DNA from: Streptomyces sp. NBC_00258 | Lineage (GTDB): Bacteria > Actinomycetota > Actinomycetes > Streptomycetales > Streptomycetaceae | Length of the DNA: 64,000 nucleotides | NCBI RefSeq assembly: GCF_036182465.1 | Contig: NZ_CP108081.1 | Location: forward strand, 10,850,001 to 10,914,000 | Direction of reading: 5' to 3' | In this document: in pieces, positions 50,959 through 59,814 of the stretch | How the letters are laid out: every line of letters starts with the position of its first letter | Numbering within the stretch: the stretch's first letter is position 1 | Notes under the pieces: generated by a model | Databases searched by the model: none | Seen by the model: only the letters and a program-made list of their open reading frames with translations | Told to the model about the DNA's origin: nothing | Program-made: the position numbers and the translations under genes

Positions 50959-51143
50959 AGTGTCCTCCTGATCGGCCCTGTGCAGGCCAACGCCCTTTGT
51001 GACATGTGCAGTTCAGAGTCCCGGCTTTTCACTCGCGTGCCAAGAGGTCGCAGGCGTCACATTGGTTAAGGACCGCCCAACACTTGGGCCCCGCGTCGGC
51101 AAAGAGCGCCACGGAGGGTGGGGTTGATGGGAAGGTGGGCCCC

Positions 51144-52877
51144 ATGAGCGCGCCGCGGATCACCGGGCTCGACGGTGACGAGCACACCGCGCCCGACCTG
51201 CCCGCACCGAAGGCAACGGGCCGGTGGCCAGGCCGATCCGAGGGACTCAAGCGCTTTCTGCGGCACCGGCGTTCGCTGTACGTGCTGGCCGTGCTCGCGC
51301 TCCTCGCCCAGATGGCGGTCGCGATGGTCACCACGGCCGTCGAACAGACCCCGACCATCGACGAGCCCGTGTACGTGGCCACGGCCGAGGTCTACCTCAA
51401 GGAGCACAGCCTCCGTTACAACCCCGAACACCCGCCCCTGGGCAAGCTGATCATCGCCTCCGGGCTGGTGTTCACCGACGCGCACCTCGACTCCGGCTTC
51501 GTCGGCAGCCAGTCGGCCCTGGGGCGCAGTGTCCTGTACGAGTCGGGCAACGACCCGGAGCGGCTCCTGCTGTGGGCACGGCTCCCGGTGATCGTGCTGA
51601 CGCTGCTGTTCGGGCTCGTCGTCCTCGCGTTCGCCCGCGATCTCACCGGCCCGGCGGGCGGGTTGCCGGCCCTCGCCCTGTACGCGTTCTCGCCGGACGT
51701 CATCGCGAACGGATCGCTGGCCACGCTCGACGTCCCCGCGGCCGGCTTCCTGCTCACCTCTGTCTGGCTGCTGTGGCGCGCGCGGCAACGGCCGTACCTC
51801 TGCCTCCCGCTCGCCGGGGTGGCGCTGGGCGCGGCCGTGGCAACGAAGATGAGCATGCTGGCGGTGGTACCGGTCCTGATGCTGCTGGCCGTCCTGTCGT
51901 TCTGGTACGCCCGCGGGACACCCGGGCTCGGGGCACGCGAACGGATGCGGATCCTCGCGTACGGTGCGGCGGTCGCCGTCGGCATGGCGCTCGTGGCGGT
52001 CGCCGTCGTGTGGGCCACCTACCTGGTCGTCGACCCACGGCTGCGCTGGACGCAGCCCGAGAACGTGCCGGACATCCGCGGGATGCGCGGCCGGGTCGCC
52101 GCGTGGCTGCCGTTCCCGGAGGCGTACCGGGACGGCATGCGCATCCAGTTCGGCTTCGAGTACGACATCTGGCAGGGCTTCCTGTTCGGCAGGCTGTACG
52201 AGGGCTCGCTCTGGTACTACCTGCCGGCCGCGCTGCTGGTGAAGACACCGCTCGGCATGCTCGTCCTGTGGACCGCCGGCGCCGTCGCGGTCCTCGCGCT
52301 GCGTCGGCTGCGGCCCGCGGCACCGTACGTGCTCGTCCCCGCGGGCCTGCTGCTGGCCGTGTCCATGAACGGCGCACGCGACCTCGGCGTCCGGTACGCG
52401 ATCTTCGTACCGATGTTCGCGGCGGTCGCGGCCGCCGGTGTCACGCTCCTGCGCCGCCGGTGGGTGTACGGCGCGACGGCAGCGCTGGTGTGCTTCGTGG
52501 CCGTCAGTTCACTGCGGACGTTTCCGTACTATCTGCCGTACTCCAACGAGGCGTTCGGCGGGCCGTCGAAGACCCATCTGCGTCTGCACGACTCGAACGT
52601 CGACTGGGGCCAGGACCTCGGCCGCCTCGCCGACCGCCTCCAGCGCGACCACCCGGGCGAACGGGTGTGGCTCGTCTACAAGGGCGCGGGCGTGCCCTCG
52701 TACTACGGAATCAACGAGGCCAACCCGCTGAAGGCTCCGCTGGGCGAGGTGCACGGGTTGCTCGTCGTGTCCAACTCCTCGGCGGCCAAGGCCGACGGGC
52801 GGCTGGCCGCACTGCTCGACACCAGCACACCGTTCGACGAGGTCGGCCACTCGATCACGCTCTACCGGCGGCGCTGA
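51144..52877 (+). CDS. Membrane glycosyltransferase, GT39/ArnT-like (lipid-carrier dependent)
   Basis: A 577-residue membrane protein with about ten spans. The first outer loop, TPTIDEPVYVATAEVYLKEH followed by NPEHPPLGKLI, has the acidic and EHPPL motif of polyisoprenyl-phosphate-sugar dependent transferases (GT-C). Later comes MNGARDLGVRYAIFVPMFAA and a soluble C-terminal region (DSNVDWGQDLGRLAD) common in this group. It should transfer a sugar from a lipid carrier outside the membrane to a protein, lipid or polymer. ATG 51144 is favoured by GAAGG 9 nt upstream. Confidence 0.85.
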   Translation: MSAPRITGLDGDEHTAPDLPAPKATGRWPGRSEGLKRFLRHRRSLYVLAVLALLAQMAVAMVTTAVEQTPTIDEPVYVATAEVYLKEHSLRYNPEHPPLGKLIIASGLVFTDAHLDSGFVGSQSALGRSVLYESGNDPERLLLWARLPVIVLTLLFGLVVLAFARDLTGPAGGLPALALYAFSPDVIANGSLATLDVPAAGFLLTSVWLLWRARQRPYLCLPLAGVALGAAVATKMSMLAVVPVLMLLAVLSFWYARGTPGLGARERMRILAYGAAVAVGMALVAVAVVWATYLVVDPRLRWTQPENVPDIRGMRGRVAAWLPFPEAYRDGMRIQFGFEYDIWQGFLFGRLYEGSLWYYLPAALLVKTPLGMLVLWTAGAVAVLALRRLRPAAPYVLVPAGLLLAVSMNGARDLGVRYAIFVPMFAAVAAAGVTLLRRRWVYGATAALVCFVAVSSLRTFPYYLPYSNEAFGGPSKTHLRLHDSNVDWGQDLGRLADRLQRDHPGERVWLVYKGAGVPSYYGINEANPLKAPLGEVHGLLVVSNSSAAKADGRLAALLDTSTPFDEVGHSITLYRRR

Positions 52878-52964
52878 GCACCCAACTGCCATGGGGGACT
52901 GCGCCATTCACATCTGGCACGGTGGTCCAACCGGGTCACAGGTTACGACGGTATCTTCGATGTC

Positions 52965-53879
52965 ATGACAACGCGTCGTACGAGGAGACGCGGCGGGGCC
53001 AGGGCAATTGTGCTGGCCCTGTTGTGCGTTCTGGTGGCACTGCCCGCGGGGAGCGGTGCCGCCCCCGACGCGGCCGCCGCACCCGAAGTGGCCGCCCGAC
53101 CGAACGTCACCCCGGGCCACTATGTCGGCACCTTCAACATCTACGGAAACATCGGCCATCGAGGCGACGCCGGCGAATGGATAGAGGAAGAAGCCGACGC
53201 CATCAGGAACCTCAGGCGCGGCGGCATGGACCGCTGGCTCTTCATCGGCCTCCAGGAAGTCTGCAAGGCTCAAGGCGAGCGGTTCGCCCGGGAGTTGGGC
53301 CTGCGCAGCGCCTTCATCGACACCGGTACGGACTGCGCCGACGGCCAGCCGTACGGCAACGCCATCCTGTTCCACTCGGCCACGAAGATCCTGCCACCGG
53401 CCCTGCTGCCGAACCCGGACAACAGGGGCGGGGAGCGGGGCATCATCTGCGCCGTCGTGCGCGCTGCCGGACACCAGGGTTCCTCGGCGCGCCAAGTCAC
53501 CGCGTGCAGCACACACTTGAGCGTCGGCGTCACGAAGGACGGTGAACGGGACGCCCAGACCGCGTTCATCCGCAACGGCTGGAAACCGGACGGCACGCGA
53601 ACGCTGGGTGAGGACGGGCCGGTCGTCATTGCCGGTGACCTGAACGCCCCGCCCGACGCACCGGAGTTGGACGGCATGTACGACGGCGTCGAGGCGGGCG
53701 GCCCTCGCGAGTCCGGGCCGCCGTACGCCTTTCCGACCTACGAGGACGGCCGCAAGCTCGACTACCTGTTCGTGTGGGGAGATCGGGGCGCCGCCCGCTG
53801 GGCCGACACCGGCACCCGCCCGACCGCCCACTCGGACCACGACTTCTACTACAGCGAGTTGTCGATGGGAATCGGCTGA
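52965..53879 (+). CDS. Exported endonuclease/exonuclease/phosphatase-family protein
   Basis: A 304-residue exported protein with an Arg-rich Sec/Tat-like signal (AIVLALLCVLVALPAGSGAA, about residues 14-33). EEP motifs in order are TFNIYGN, GLQEVC (metal-binding Glu), YGNAILF, STHLS, GDLNAPPD (Asp-Asn) and SDHDFYYSEL (general base His). Its job outside the cell could be DNA, lipid or phosphate-ester hydrolysis. No ribosome site is seen before the ATG, while TATCTT lies 7 nt upstream, so a leaderless mRNA is possible. The last 31 nt overlap the convergent acyltransferase gene. Confidence 0.85.
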   Translation: MTTRRTRRRGGARAIVLALLCVLVALPAGSGAAPDAAAAPEVAARPNVTPGHYVGTFNIYGNIGHRGDAGEWIEEEADAIRNLRRGGMDRWLFIGLQEVCKAQGERFARELGLRSAFIDTGTDCADGQPYGNAILFHSATKILPPALLPNPDNRGGERGIICAVVRAAGHQGSSARQVTACSTHLSVGVTKDGERDAQTAFIRNGWKPDGTRTLGEDGPVVIAGDLNAPPDAPELDGMYDGVEAGGPRESGPPYAFPTYEDGRKLDYLFVWGDRGAARWADTGTRPTAHSDHDFYYSELSMGIG

Positions 53880-55597
53880 GCGGGGATCCGCGGCGCGGGC
53901 GAGTGCGCGGCTTCCGGGCGGTGGACGCCGCGCGGCCGGTAGCCCAGCCGGTCCGCCACACCCGCCAGATCGGCCAGCAGCCAGATGATCGCCAGCCACA
54001 TCTCGGTGCCCTGGAGACCCGGGTCCCGGCCGGGACCCGAACCGCCCTCGCCGGGCGGGCCGAACCCGAAACCGGCCCCGTCCCGCCACCGTTCCAGCGC
54101 CTGGGTCAGCTGTTCCTCTGCCCAGGCCCGGGCCTCTGCCGCGCGGTGGCGGGTCTGCTGCCCGGCGAGCCACAACGGGTGCGCCACGTCCAGCACGTTG
54201 CACGCGTTCTGACGGCCCGCGGCGAACCAGCGCGGATCGACACCGTGGTCCAGCACGGTGTCCACCACGCGTTCCGGATACGGCACTTGCAGCCCGAACT
54301 GCGCGAACGAGCCCCGCGTCAGCCGGTAGTAGCCATTGACCAGTTGCAGCCGGCCCGCGGCGGGCGAGACCGCCTCGCCCCACATCCCCGTCCAGGGATC
54401 CCCCCGGGTGCCCAGCCAGCCGAACAGTGCCTCCAACGCGCCGGGCGCGCCCGCTTCGGCACCCAGTTCCAGGTTCCGGTGTGCGCCGGTCGCCCAGCAG
54501 TCCACCCACGCACCGGCCGACCACGCCCGGGTCCGCCACGGCAGCGAGTCCAGGCGCGCGACGAGCCGATCGGCCGTCATGCGCCGTACGACGTGGACCG
54601 GGTGGGCGAATCGGGAGCCCAGCAGGTCGAGCGCGTAGCCCACGGACAGCACGTGGTACTCCGCGGTTCCGTCGTCGATCCAGCCGTCCGACGCCGGGCC
54701 GGGCAGCACACCAGGACTGCCGTCCGGGGCGAGTTCGGGCACGAGTCCGCTGCCGGGGTCCTGCAGGGCGCGCAGCCGCTCGGCGTGTTCGGCGGCGGCC
54801 AGTTGCGGCGGATGTGAGCGCAGGAGGAGATCGGCGATCTCGACGGCGTCGCAGTGCGCGCGGACGGTCTCGGGCGCTCCGGGCCGGTCGCTGTAGCGGC
54901 CGGTGTCCGCGTTCCAGCCGCGGGCGAGGAGGTCGGCGGCCTGACCCCGGGCCCGGTCCGCGAACCGGGCGACGGCGTCCCCCGGGCCGCCTGCCGTCAC
55001 CGGGCTTCCGGCGGAGGTGGACCCGTGACCGCGGCGGTCGCGCAGCGGGCGGGCCGGGTTCCCGGCGGCGACCGTCCACGGCGGCAGATCCTTGGTCACG
55101 ACGGCGCCCGCACCCACCACACAGTGGTCGCCGATCGTCACACCGTCGAGGACGACGACGTTCGAACCGATCCACACGTCGTCGCCGACCGTGATGCCCT
55201 TGCTGGTGAGGGGCTGCCGGTGCACGGGCCGGTCGGGCGCGAATCCGTGGTTGAAGCCGAGCAGGGAGCTGTGGGCACCGATCCGCACACCGTCCCCGAG
55301 GGTGATGCGGCCCCGCACGGTGGCGTACGGATTGACCGTGCAGTCGGCGCCGGCCGTCACTTCGCCGGTGACGTACGCGTGCCCGGCGATGTAGGAGTTC
55401 TCGCCCAGACGCAGGACGTCGGTGAACACCCCGGCGGCGGAGGAGACGTAGCAGGACGGGCCGAAGCTCGCCCCGCCGGCGGCCAGTCGCCTCTGAAGCG
55501 CTGCCTGTGCGGCGCGCTGCTCGTCGGACGCGCGACGGACGAAGTCCCAGGGGCAGTAGTCGAAGTAGGAGTCGTCCACCGAGCTTTCCGAGTTCAT
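53849..55597 (-). CDS. Hexapeptide acyltransferase fused to a helical C-terminal domain
   Basis: A 582-residue two-part protein. Residues about 45-205 form a left-handed beta-helix acyltransferase (VTAGADCTVNPYATVRGRI, LLGFNHGF with the likely catalytic His, then GDDVWIGSNVVVLDGVTIGD), in the style of maltose/virginiamycin acetyltransferases. Residues about 215-560 are helical with repeated Trp-rich pieces (LLARGWNADTGRYSD, SDGWIDDGTAEYHVLSVGYAL, AWVDCWATGAHRNLEL, WFAAGRQNACNVLDVAHPLW) that suggest an alpha/alpha-toroid as in terpenoid-cyclase-like or glycan-processing enzymes. I do not know a characterised protein with this pair. The C-terminus overlaps the EEP gene by 31 nt. Confidence 0.8.
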   Translation of the reverse strand: MNSESSVDDSYFDYCPWDFVRRASDEQRAAQAALQRRLAAGGASFGPSCYVSSAAGVFTDVLRLGENSYIAGHAYVTGEVTAGADCTVNPYATVRGRITLGDGVRIGAHSSLLGFNHGFAPDRPVHRQPLTSKGITVGDDVWIGSNVVVLDGVTIGDHCVVGAGAVVTKDLPPWTVAAGNPARPLRDRRGHGSTSAGSPVTAGGPGDAVARFADRARGQAADLLARGWNADTGRYSDRPGAPETVRAHCDAVEIADLLLRSHPPQLAAAEHAERLRALQDPGSGLVPELAPDGSPGVLPGPASDGWIDDGTAEYHVLSVGYALDLLGSRFAHPVHVVRRMTADRLVARLDSLPWRTRAWSAGAWVDCWATGAHRNLELGAEAGAPGALEALFGWLGTRGDPWTGMWGEAVSPAAGRLQLVNGYYRLTRGSFAQFGLQVPYPERVVDTVLDHGVDPRWFAAGRQNACNVLDVAHPLWLAGQQTRHRAAEARAWAEEQLTQALERWRDGAGFGFGPPGEGGSGPGRDPGLQGTEMWLAIIWLLADLAGVADRLGYRPRGVHRPEAAHSPAPRIPAQPIPIDNSL

Positions 55598-55761
55598 CGC
55601 ACGCGAGTCTAGAGAGCGCTTGCTGTACCGGCAATCCCACTGCCACCGGTCCTGCTGCCGGTCAGGGGCATGACGGTCGTGTCAGCGCGGGCGTCGGCGG
55701 GCCGGGCCGTACGGTGGCCACCGCAAGGCCGGACCCGTGAGACGAAACACCTGGTGGCGTG

Positions 55762-56406
55762 ATGTGCTGGAGCGCGACGGCCGATCTCGTGGCGGGCTGC
55801 GGCATCGCCGCCGTCGGAGTCGCCTGCGTGGCGCGGACCAGCAGGGTCGGTGACCTTCCGCTGGCCGGGCTGCCGTTGCTGCTCGGGGCCCACCAGGTGG
55901 TCGAGTCCCTGGTCTGGCGCTCCGGGGGAGGCACGGGGCCCGCCACCGTGGCCTGGGCGGCGATGGCACTTCCGCTGCTGGCGCTGTGGGTACCGGTGGC
56001 CGTGCTGTGCGCGACGCCGCCGGGTGCCCGCCACCGGCTGGTGATCCCGCTCGCCGCCGGGCTCGCCACCGCGGCGACCCTCTCGTACAACCTCGCCACC
56101 CACTCCGTGACCGCCGATATCCGTGGCCACACCGTCGGATACGTCATCGATCTGCCGCAGGCCGAACTCCTCGTGGCCGGCTATCTGTTGGCCACGGTCG
56201 GCTCCCTGCTGCTCTCCGGCGACCGGATGCTTGTGCTGCTGGGCGTCCTGGTCGCCGTCGGCGCGGTGGTCTGCTGGGCGCTGTGGGAGCTGGAGTTCGT
56301 CTCGACGTGGTGCGCGTTCGCGGCGGTGTGCTCGGTGGTGATGTACGGCTGGGTGCGCGGGCGGTCCGCGTCACCGGGCGTTCCCCGTGTGTCGGCCGAA
56401 CGGTGA
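55762..56406 (+). CDS. DUF6629-like membrane protein
   Basis: A 214-residue membrane protein with about six spans, starting MCWSATADLVAGCGIAAVGV, the recognisable opening of the DUF6629 family. Conserved-looking pieces are GAHQVVESLVW and DLPQAELLVAGYLLATVGS. A GTG directly before the ATG would add one residue. No function is known. It stands alone between the acyltransferase gene and the reductase-like gene. Confidence 0.8.
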   Translation: MCWSATADLVAGCGIAAVGVACVARTSRVGDLPLAGLPLLLGAHQVVESLVWRSGGGTGPATVAWAAMALPLLALWVPVAVLCATPPGARHRLVIPLAAGLATAATLSYNLATHSVTADIRGHTVGYVIDLPQAELLVAGYLLATVGSLLLSGDRMLVLLGVLVAVGAVVCWALWELEFVSTWCAFAAVCSVVMYGWVRGRSASPGVPRVSAER

Positions 56407-56515
56407 CGGCGACCCGTGGCAGCGGCTTGTCATGAACCGATGAGTTTCGGCGCGGCGCGCGGTCGGTACTGGCTGGAGGCGGTGAGCGCCTCGAACCGAG
56501 GAAGGGCAGTGCATC

Positions 56516-57133
56516 GTGAGACTGATTCTGCAGGAGTTCCTGTCGCTGGACGGCGTGGCGCAGGGCCCCGGGTCCCCGGAGGAGGACACCAGCGAGGGCT
56601 TCACGAGGGGAGGCTGGCTCGTACCGCACCTGGACGACGCGTTCATGCGGATCGTCACGGGCTGGCTCGACGAGGCGGACGCGTTCCTGTTCGGGCGCCG
56701 TACCTACGTCAACTTCGCGCGGGACTGGCCGAAGATGAACGACCCGGACGATCCGATCGGCACCAAGCTCAACGGCCTGCCGAAGTACGTGGCCTCGCAC
56801 AGCCTGACCACGGCCGACTGGGATCCGACCACCATCCTCTCGGGAGATGTGCCGGCCCAGGTCGCCGAGTTGAAGCGGCAGCCCGGCCGCGAGCTGCAGA
56901 TCCACGGCAGCGCTCGTCTGGGCGCGTCCCTGCTGGCCGCCGGGCTGGTCGACGAGGTGCGTCTGATGATCGCGCCGGTGGTCGTGGGCGGCGGCCGCCG
57001 GCTGTTCCCGGAGAACGGCGCGCCGTCCGGGCTGCGGCTCCTGCACAGCGAGACGACACCGAGCGGAGTGACGTCCCAGATCTACGAGACGACGGGCCTG
57101 CCCCAGTACGGGACCTTCGACTCCGGCGCGTAG
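56516..57133 (+). CDS. Dihydrofolate reductase / RibD C-terminal family protein
   Basis: A 205-residue cytoplasmic protein of the RibD_C/DHFR-like fold. It begins LILQEFLSLDGVAQGPGS, continues with FLFGRRTYVNFARDWP and ends its core with LQIHGSARLGASLLAAGLVDEVRLMIAPVV, all typical of this widespread actinobacterial family of likely NADPH-dependent reductases of unknown substrate. It starts at GTG with GGAAGG about 10 nt upstream. It is not the folate enzyme by context. Confidence 0.88.
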   Translation: MRLILQEFLSLDGVAQGPGSPEEDTSEGFTRGGWLVPHLDDAFMRIVTGWLDEADAFLFGRRTYVNFARDWPKMNDPDDPIGTKLNGLPKYVASHSLTTADWDPTTILSGDVPAQVAELKRQPGRELQIHGSARLGASLLAAGLVDEVRLMIAPVVVGGGRRLFPENGAPSGLRLLHSETTPSGVTSQIYETTGLPQYGTFDSGA

Positions 57134-57199
57134 GTCCCTGTCCGGCGGATCACCGGCAGGAGGGGCGGTCTCGCCCCACAGCCCGAGCAGCCGTCCCGG

Positions 57200-57493
57200 T
57201 CACAGCCATCCTCGGTGCGCGGCCTGCCAGGCCGGTTGCATTCGGGTCGCCCACGCCGGGAGCTCCATCATGCGCTGGACGTCACGCTGCACCGGGCGGC
57301 GGCTCAGGCCCAGTTGGGTAGCCGCCGCCGAACTGTTGCTGCCCGACGGCGTCGCCACGTACTGGGCCTCGCGGAACCAGAGCATCACTCGATTCCGGTG
57401 GCACAGGTGGGACATGGCGCAACAGGGACACCCGCGCCCGCCCCGGTCGCGCGGGTGAGTACGTGTCCCGCCGTCCTGAGTAGGTGAACTCAT
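57200..57493 (-). CDS. Possible small Cys/His-rich ORF, uncertain
   Basis: A 97-codon frame in the 441-bp gap after the reductase-like gene. The translation has CPCCAMSHLCHRNRV (Cys/His cluster) then a stretch AAATQLGLSRRPVQRDVQRM that could be a short helix-turn-helix. There is no ribosome site and codon bias is weak. It may be a remnant of a regulator or not coding at all. Confidence 0.22.
   Translation of the reverse strand: MSSPTQDGGTRTHPRDRGGRGCPCCAMSHLCHRNRVMLWFREAQYVATPSGSNSSAAATQLGLSRRPVQRDVQRMMELPAWATRMQPAWQAAHRGWL
57425..57469. terminator. Nested hairpin in the 57.1-57.6 kb gap
   Basis: CACCCGCGC/GCGCGGGTG (57429-57437, 57449-57457) is enclosed by GGGACA/TGTCCC (57425-57430, 57464-57469). 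It may terminate transcription from the reductase-like gene or be a leader structure of the next gene. Confidence 0.4.
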
Positions 57494-57574
57494 GCCCCAG
57501 CGAACCCACCCGAAGAGACTGGACGCAGTGGGGCGCCGGAGCGGCCGGAGCCTCCCGTACGAGGGAGCAAGACG

Positions 57575-57877
57575 ATGAGTTCAGTCACCGGGGGCCAGAC
57601 GTTGGGCGCTCCTTTCGGCACCTGGCCCGCTCGTCTGTATCTCGCGGTGTCCGCCGCGCTGATCGTCTGGCTGGCCGTGGTGTCGTCACAGCCTCAGGAG
57701 GACGCCTCCTTCGCCGCGGTGATCCCGATCCTCTTCACGGCCCCGACCAGCCTGTTGATCCTGGCGGTACCGGATGGATCGACGGCCTGGCTGTACGCCG
57801 TACTCGGCGCTTCCGCCATGGCCAACGCGTGGCTCATCGACATCGTCTGGCGGCGGCTCAGCAGCCGGAAGGGCTGA
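57575..57877 (+). CDS. SCO4225-family membrane protein
   Basis: A 100-residue protein with three hydrophobic segments (YLAVSAALIVWLAVV, VIPILFTAPTSLLILAV, AWLYAVLGASAMANAWLI), matching the small Streptomyces membrane family named after SCO4225. GGGAG lies 8 nt before the ATG. Function unknown. Confidence 0.8.
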   Translation: MSSVTGGQTLGAPFGTWPARLYLAVSAALIVWLAVVSSQPQEDASFAAVIPILFTAPTSLLILAVPDGSTAWLYAVLGASAMANAWLIDIVWRRLSSRKG

Positions 57878-57934
57878 CCGGAGGGGCCGATTCGCCCCTG
57901 CTGCGGCCGACGCCGTGATGCGTATGCTCGCCCG

Positions 57935-58741
57935 ATGACCGGACAAGAGATCACACAGGGGAGCCACCAGGGCCTGCTCGCAGGCCAGGTGGTCATGATC
58001 ACGGGTGCGTCCAGCGGTATCGGCGAGGCCGCGGCACGTCTGTTCGCGGAGGAGGGCGCGGCGGTCGTCCTGACGGCACGCCGCGCGGAGCGGTTGAACA
58101 AGCTCGTGGAGGAGATCGGCGCGATCGGCGGGCGGGCGCTCGCGGTTCCGGGCGATGTCGCCGTCGCGGCCGACGTCCGCCGCGCGGTCGAGGCGGCGGT
58201 GGAACACTTCGGCGGTCTCGACTCCGCCTTCAACAACGCGGGTTACGCCACGGTCGGAACCCTCCTGCACGAGACCGACGACGAGGTGTACGACCGCACG
58301 ATGGACGTCAACGTCCGGGGCGTGTGGAACTGCATGAAGCATCAGCTGCCCGTGATGCTCGCGTCGGGCAAGGGCGGTTCCATCGTCAACACCAGCAGTA
58401 CGGCGGGCCGTTACGCGACCGGAGCGTCCGTCCCGTACGTCGCGTCCAAGCACGCCATCCTGGGGATCACCCGCGCGGCGGCGTCCGAGTACGGGGACCA
58501 GGGCATCCGCGTCAACGCGCTTGTCGTCGGTACGACGCGCAGCGAGATGATCGACGAGGCGGTGCGGCAGTTCCCGGACCTGGAGCAGGCGTTCATCGCC
58601 CCGCAGATCCAGAAGCGCATGGCGTCGCCCCGGGAGATCGCGGAGGCGGCGGCGTGGCTGTGCAGTGGCCGCTCGTCGTTCGTCACCGGTGTGGCGATGC
58701 CGGTGGACGGCGGTATCTCGGCACAGGCCAAGGCCGGCTGA
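57935..58741 (+). CDS. SDR-family NAD(P)-dependent oxidoreductase
   Basis: A 268-residue classical short-chain dehydrogenase. The cofactor loop is TGASSGIGEAAAR, with ARRAERLN after beta-2 suggesting NADP(H), then NNAG, the catalytic Ser of VNTSSTAGRYATG, YVASK (Tyr-x3-Lys), and the C-terminal FVTGVAMPVDGG. Substrate unknown. No ribosome site is visible; TATGCT ends 6 nt before the ATG, so a leaderless mRNA is likely. It converges with the TauD-type gene. Confidence 0.92.
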   Translation: MTGQEITQGSHQGLLAGQVVMITGASSGIGEAAARLFAEEGAAVVLTARRAERLNKLVEEIGAIGGRALAVPGDVAVAADVRRAVEAAVEHFGGLDSAFNNAGYATVGTLLHETDDEVYDRTMDVNVRGVWNCMKHQLPVMLASGKGGSIVNTSSTAGRYATGASVPYVASKHAILGITRAAASEYGDQGIRVNALVVGTTRSEMIDEAVRQFPDLEQAFIAPQIQKRMASPREIAEAAAWLCSGRSSFVTGVAMPVDGGISAQAKAG

Positions 58742-58775
58742 GCCCCACGGATCTGCCCGGCCCGCCTCGCCGTAA

Positions 58776-59726
58776 TCACCAGCGCTGAGGTTCGCTTCCC
58801 GCGATCGGCGCCGACGGTTTGCCGTCCACGCCGACCGGGACCTCGCCCGCGAGCATCACCCGGTGCATGACCCGGGGGTGATCGAGGTGGGCCGTGTCGC
58901 TGGGAGCCAGGTGGATGGTGGCCCTGTTGTCCCAGAAGGCCACACTCCCCGGCTCCCAGCGGAACCGCACGGTGTACTCGGGCCGGGTCGCCTGGCCGAG
59001 GAGCATCTCCAGCAGCGGGGCGCTCTCCATGCGGGAAAGACCCAGGATCTGCTCGACGTAGTAGCCGTTGACGAACAGCACACGCTCACCCGTCTCCGGG
59101 TGCACCCGCACCAGCGGATGGTCGGAGGCGATCTGCCGGTCCAGCAGATGCCGTACGTACGCGTCGTCACCGGGTCGTGGCTGATAACCGACCCCGAGCC
59201 GGTGCTCCGCGCGCAGCCCGTCGACGAAGTCGCGCAGGGGCGCCGAGAGCCCGGCGTACGCGGCCGCCAGGTTGGACCAGGTGGTGTCGCCGCCGTACGG
59301 GGGCACGTCCTCCGCGCGCAGGATGGTCGCGGCCGGCGGATCGACGCGGGCGCCGTGGTCGCAGTGCCAGCCGCGCAGCAGCGAGTGTCGGCGCCTGCGC
59401 AGCCACTCGTCGTGGTCCATGCCGTAGCGTCCGCCGAGTTCCAGCCGGTCGGCCGTCGTCTCGACCTCCGGGAAGTCCGGGGGTGACGCGCTGCCGCGTT
59501 TCCCGAGGCGGACCGGTGTGCCGAACCGCCGGGCGAAGGCGACATGCGAGGTGTGGTCCAGGCGCTGCTCCCGGAAGAACACCACCTTCCAGCGCAGCAC
59601 CGCCGCCCGGATCCCGGCGACCACCGCGTCGTCCAGTTCTCCGGCCAGGTCGACGCCCGTGATCTCGGCGCCGATGTGTCCCGCGACCGGCTTCACCTCG
59701 ATCTGTGTGTCCCTGTCCGTCGTCAT
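58776..59726 (-). CDS. TauD/TfdA-family Fe(II)/2-oxoglutarate dioxygenase
   Basis: A 316-residue dioxygenase. The N-terminus KPVAGHIGAEITGVDLA is typical of TauD/AtsK; the metal triad reads H and D in WHCDHG and the distal His in MHRVML, with the 2-oxoglutarate Arg expected shortly after. Members oxidise taurine, alkyl sulfates, herbicide-type ethers or other carboxylates. GGAG lies 9 nt before the ATG. It is followed upstream by a TetR gene (88-nt gap), same strand, which may regulate it. Confidence 0.9.
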   Translation of the reverse strand: MTTDRDTQIEVKPVAGHIGAEITGVDLAGELDDAVVAGIRAAVLRWKVVFFREQRLDHTSHVAFARRFGTPVRLGKRGSASPPDFPEVETTADRLELGGRYGMDHDEWLRRRRHSLLRGWHCDHGARVDPPAATILRAEDVPPYGGDTTWSNLAAAYAGLSAPLRDFVDGLRAEHRLGVGYQPRPGDDAYVRHLLDRQIASDHPLVRVHPETGERVLFVNGYYVEQILGLSRMESAPLLEMLLGQATRPEYTVRFRWEPGSVAFWDNRATIHLAPSDTAHLDHPRVMHRVMLAGEVPVGVDGKPSAPIAGSEPQRW

Positions 59727-59814
59727 ACGGGCTCCGTCGATCGCTCGTTCCGACTCGTCGCGGCAAGCATGACCCCTCCGTCCGGAGTGCGACAGTGCGC
59801 CTCGGGGGCGCGGC

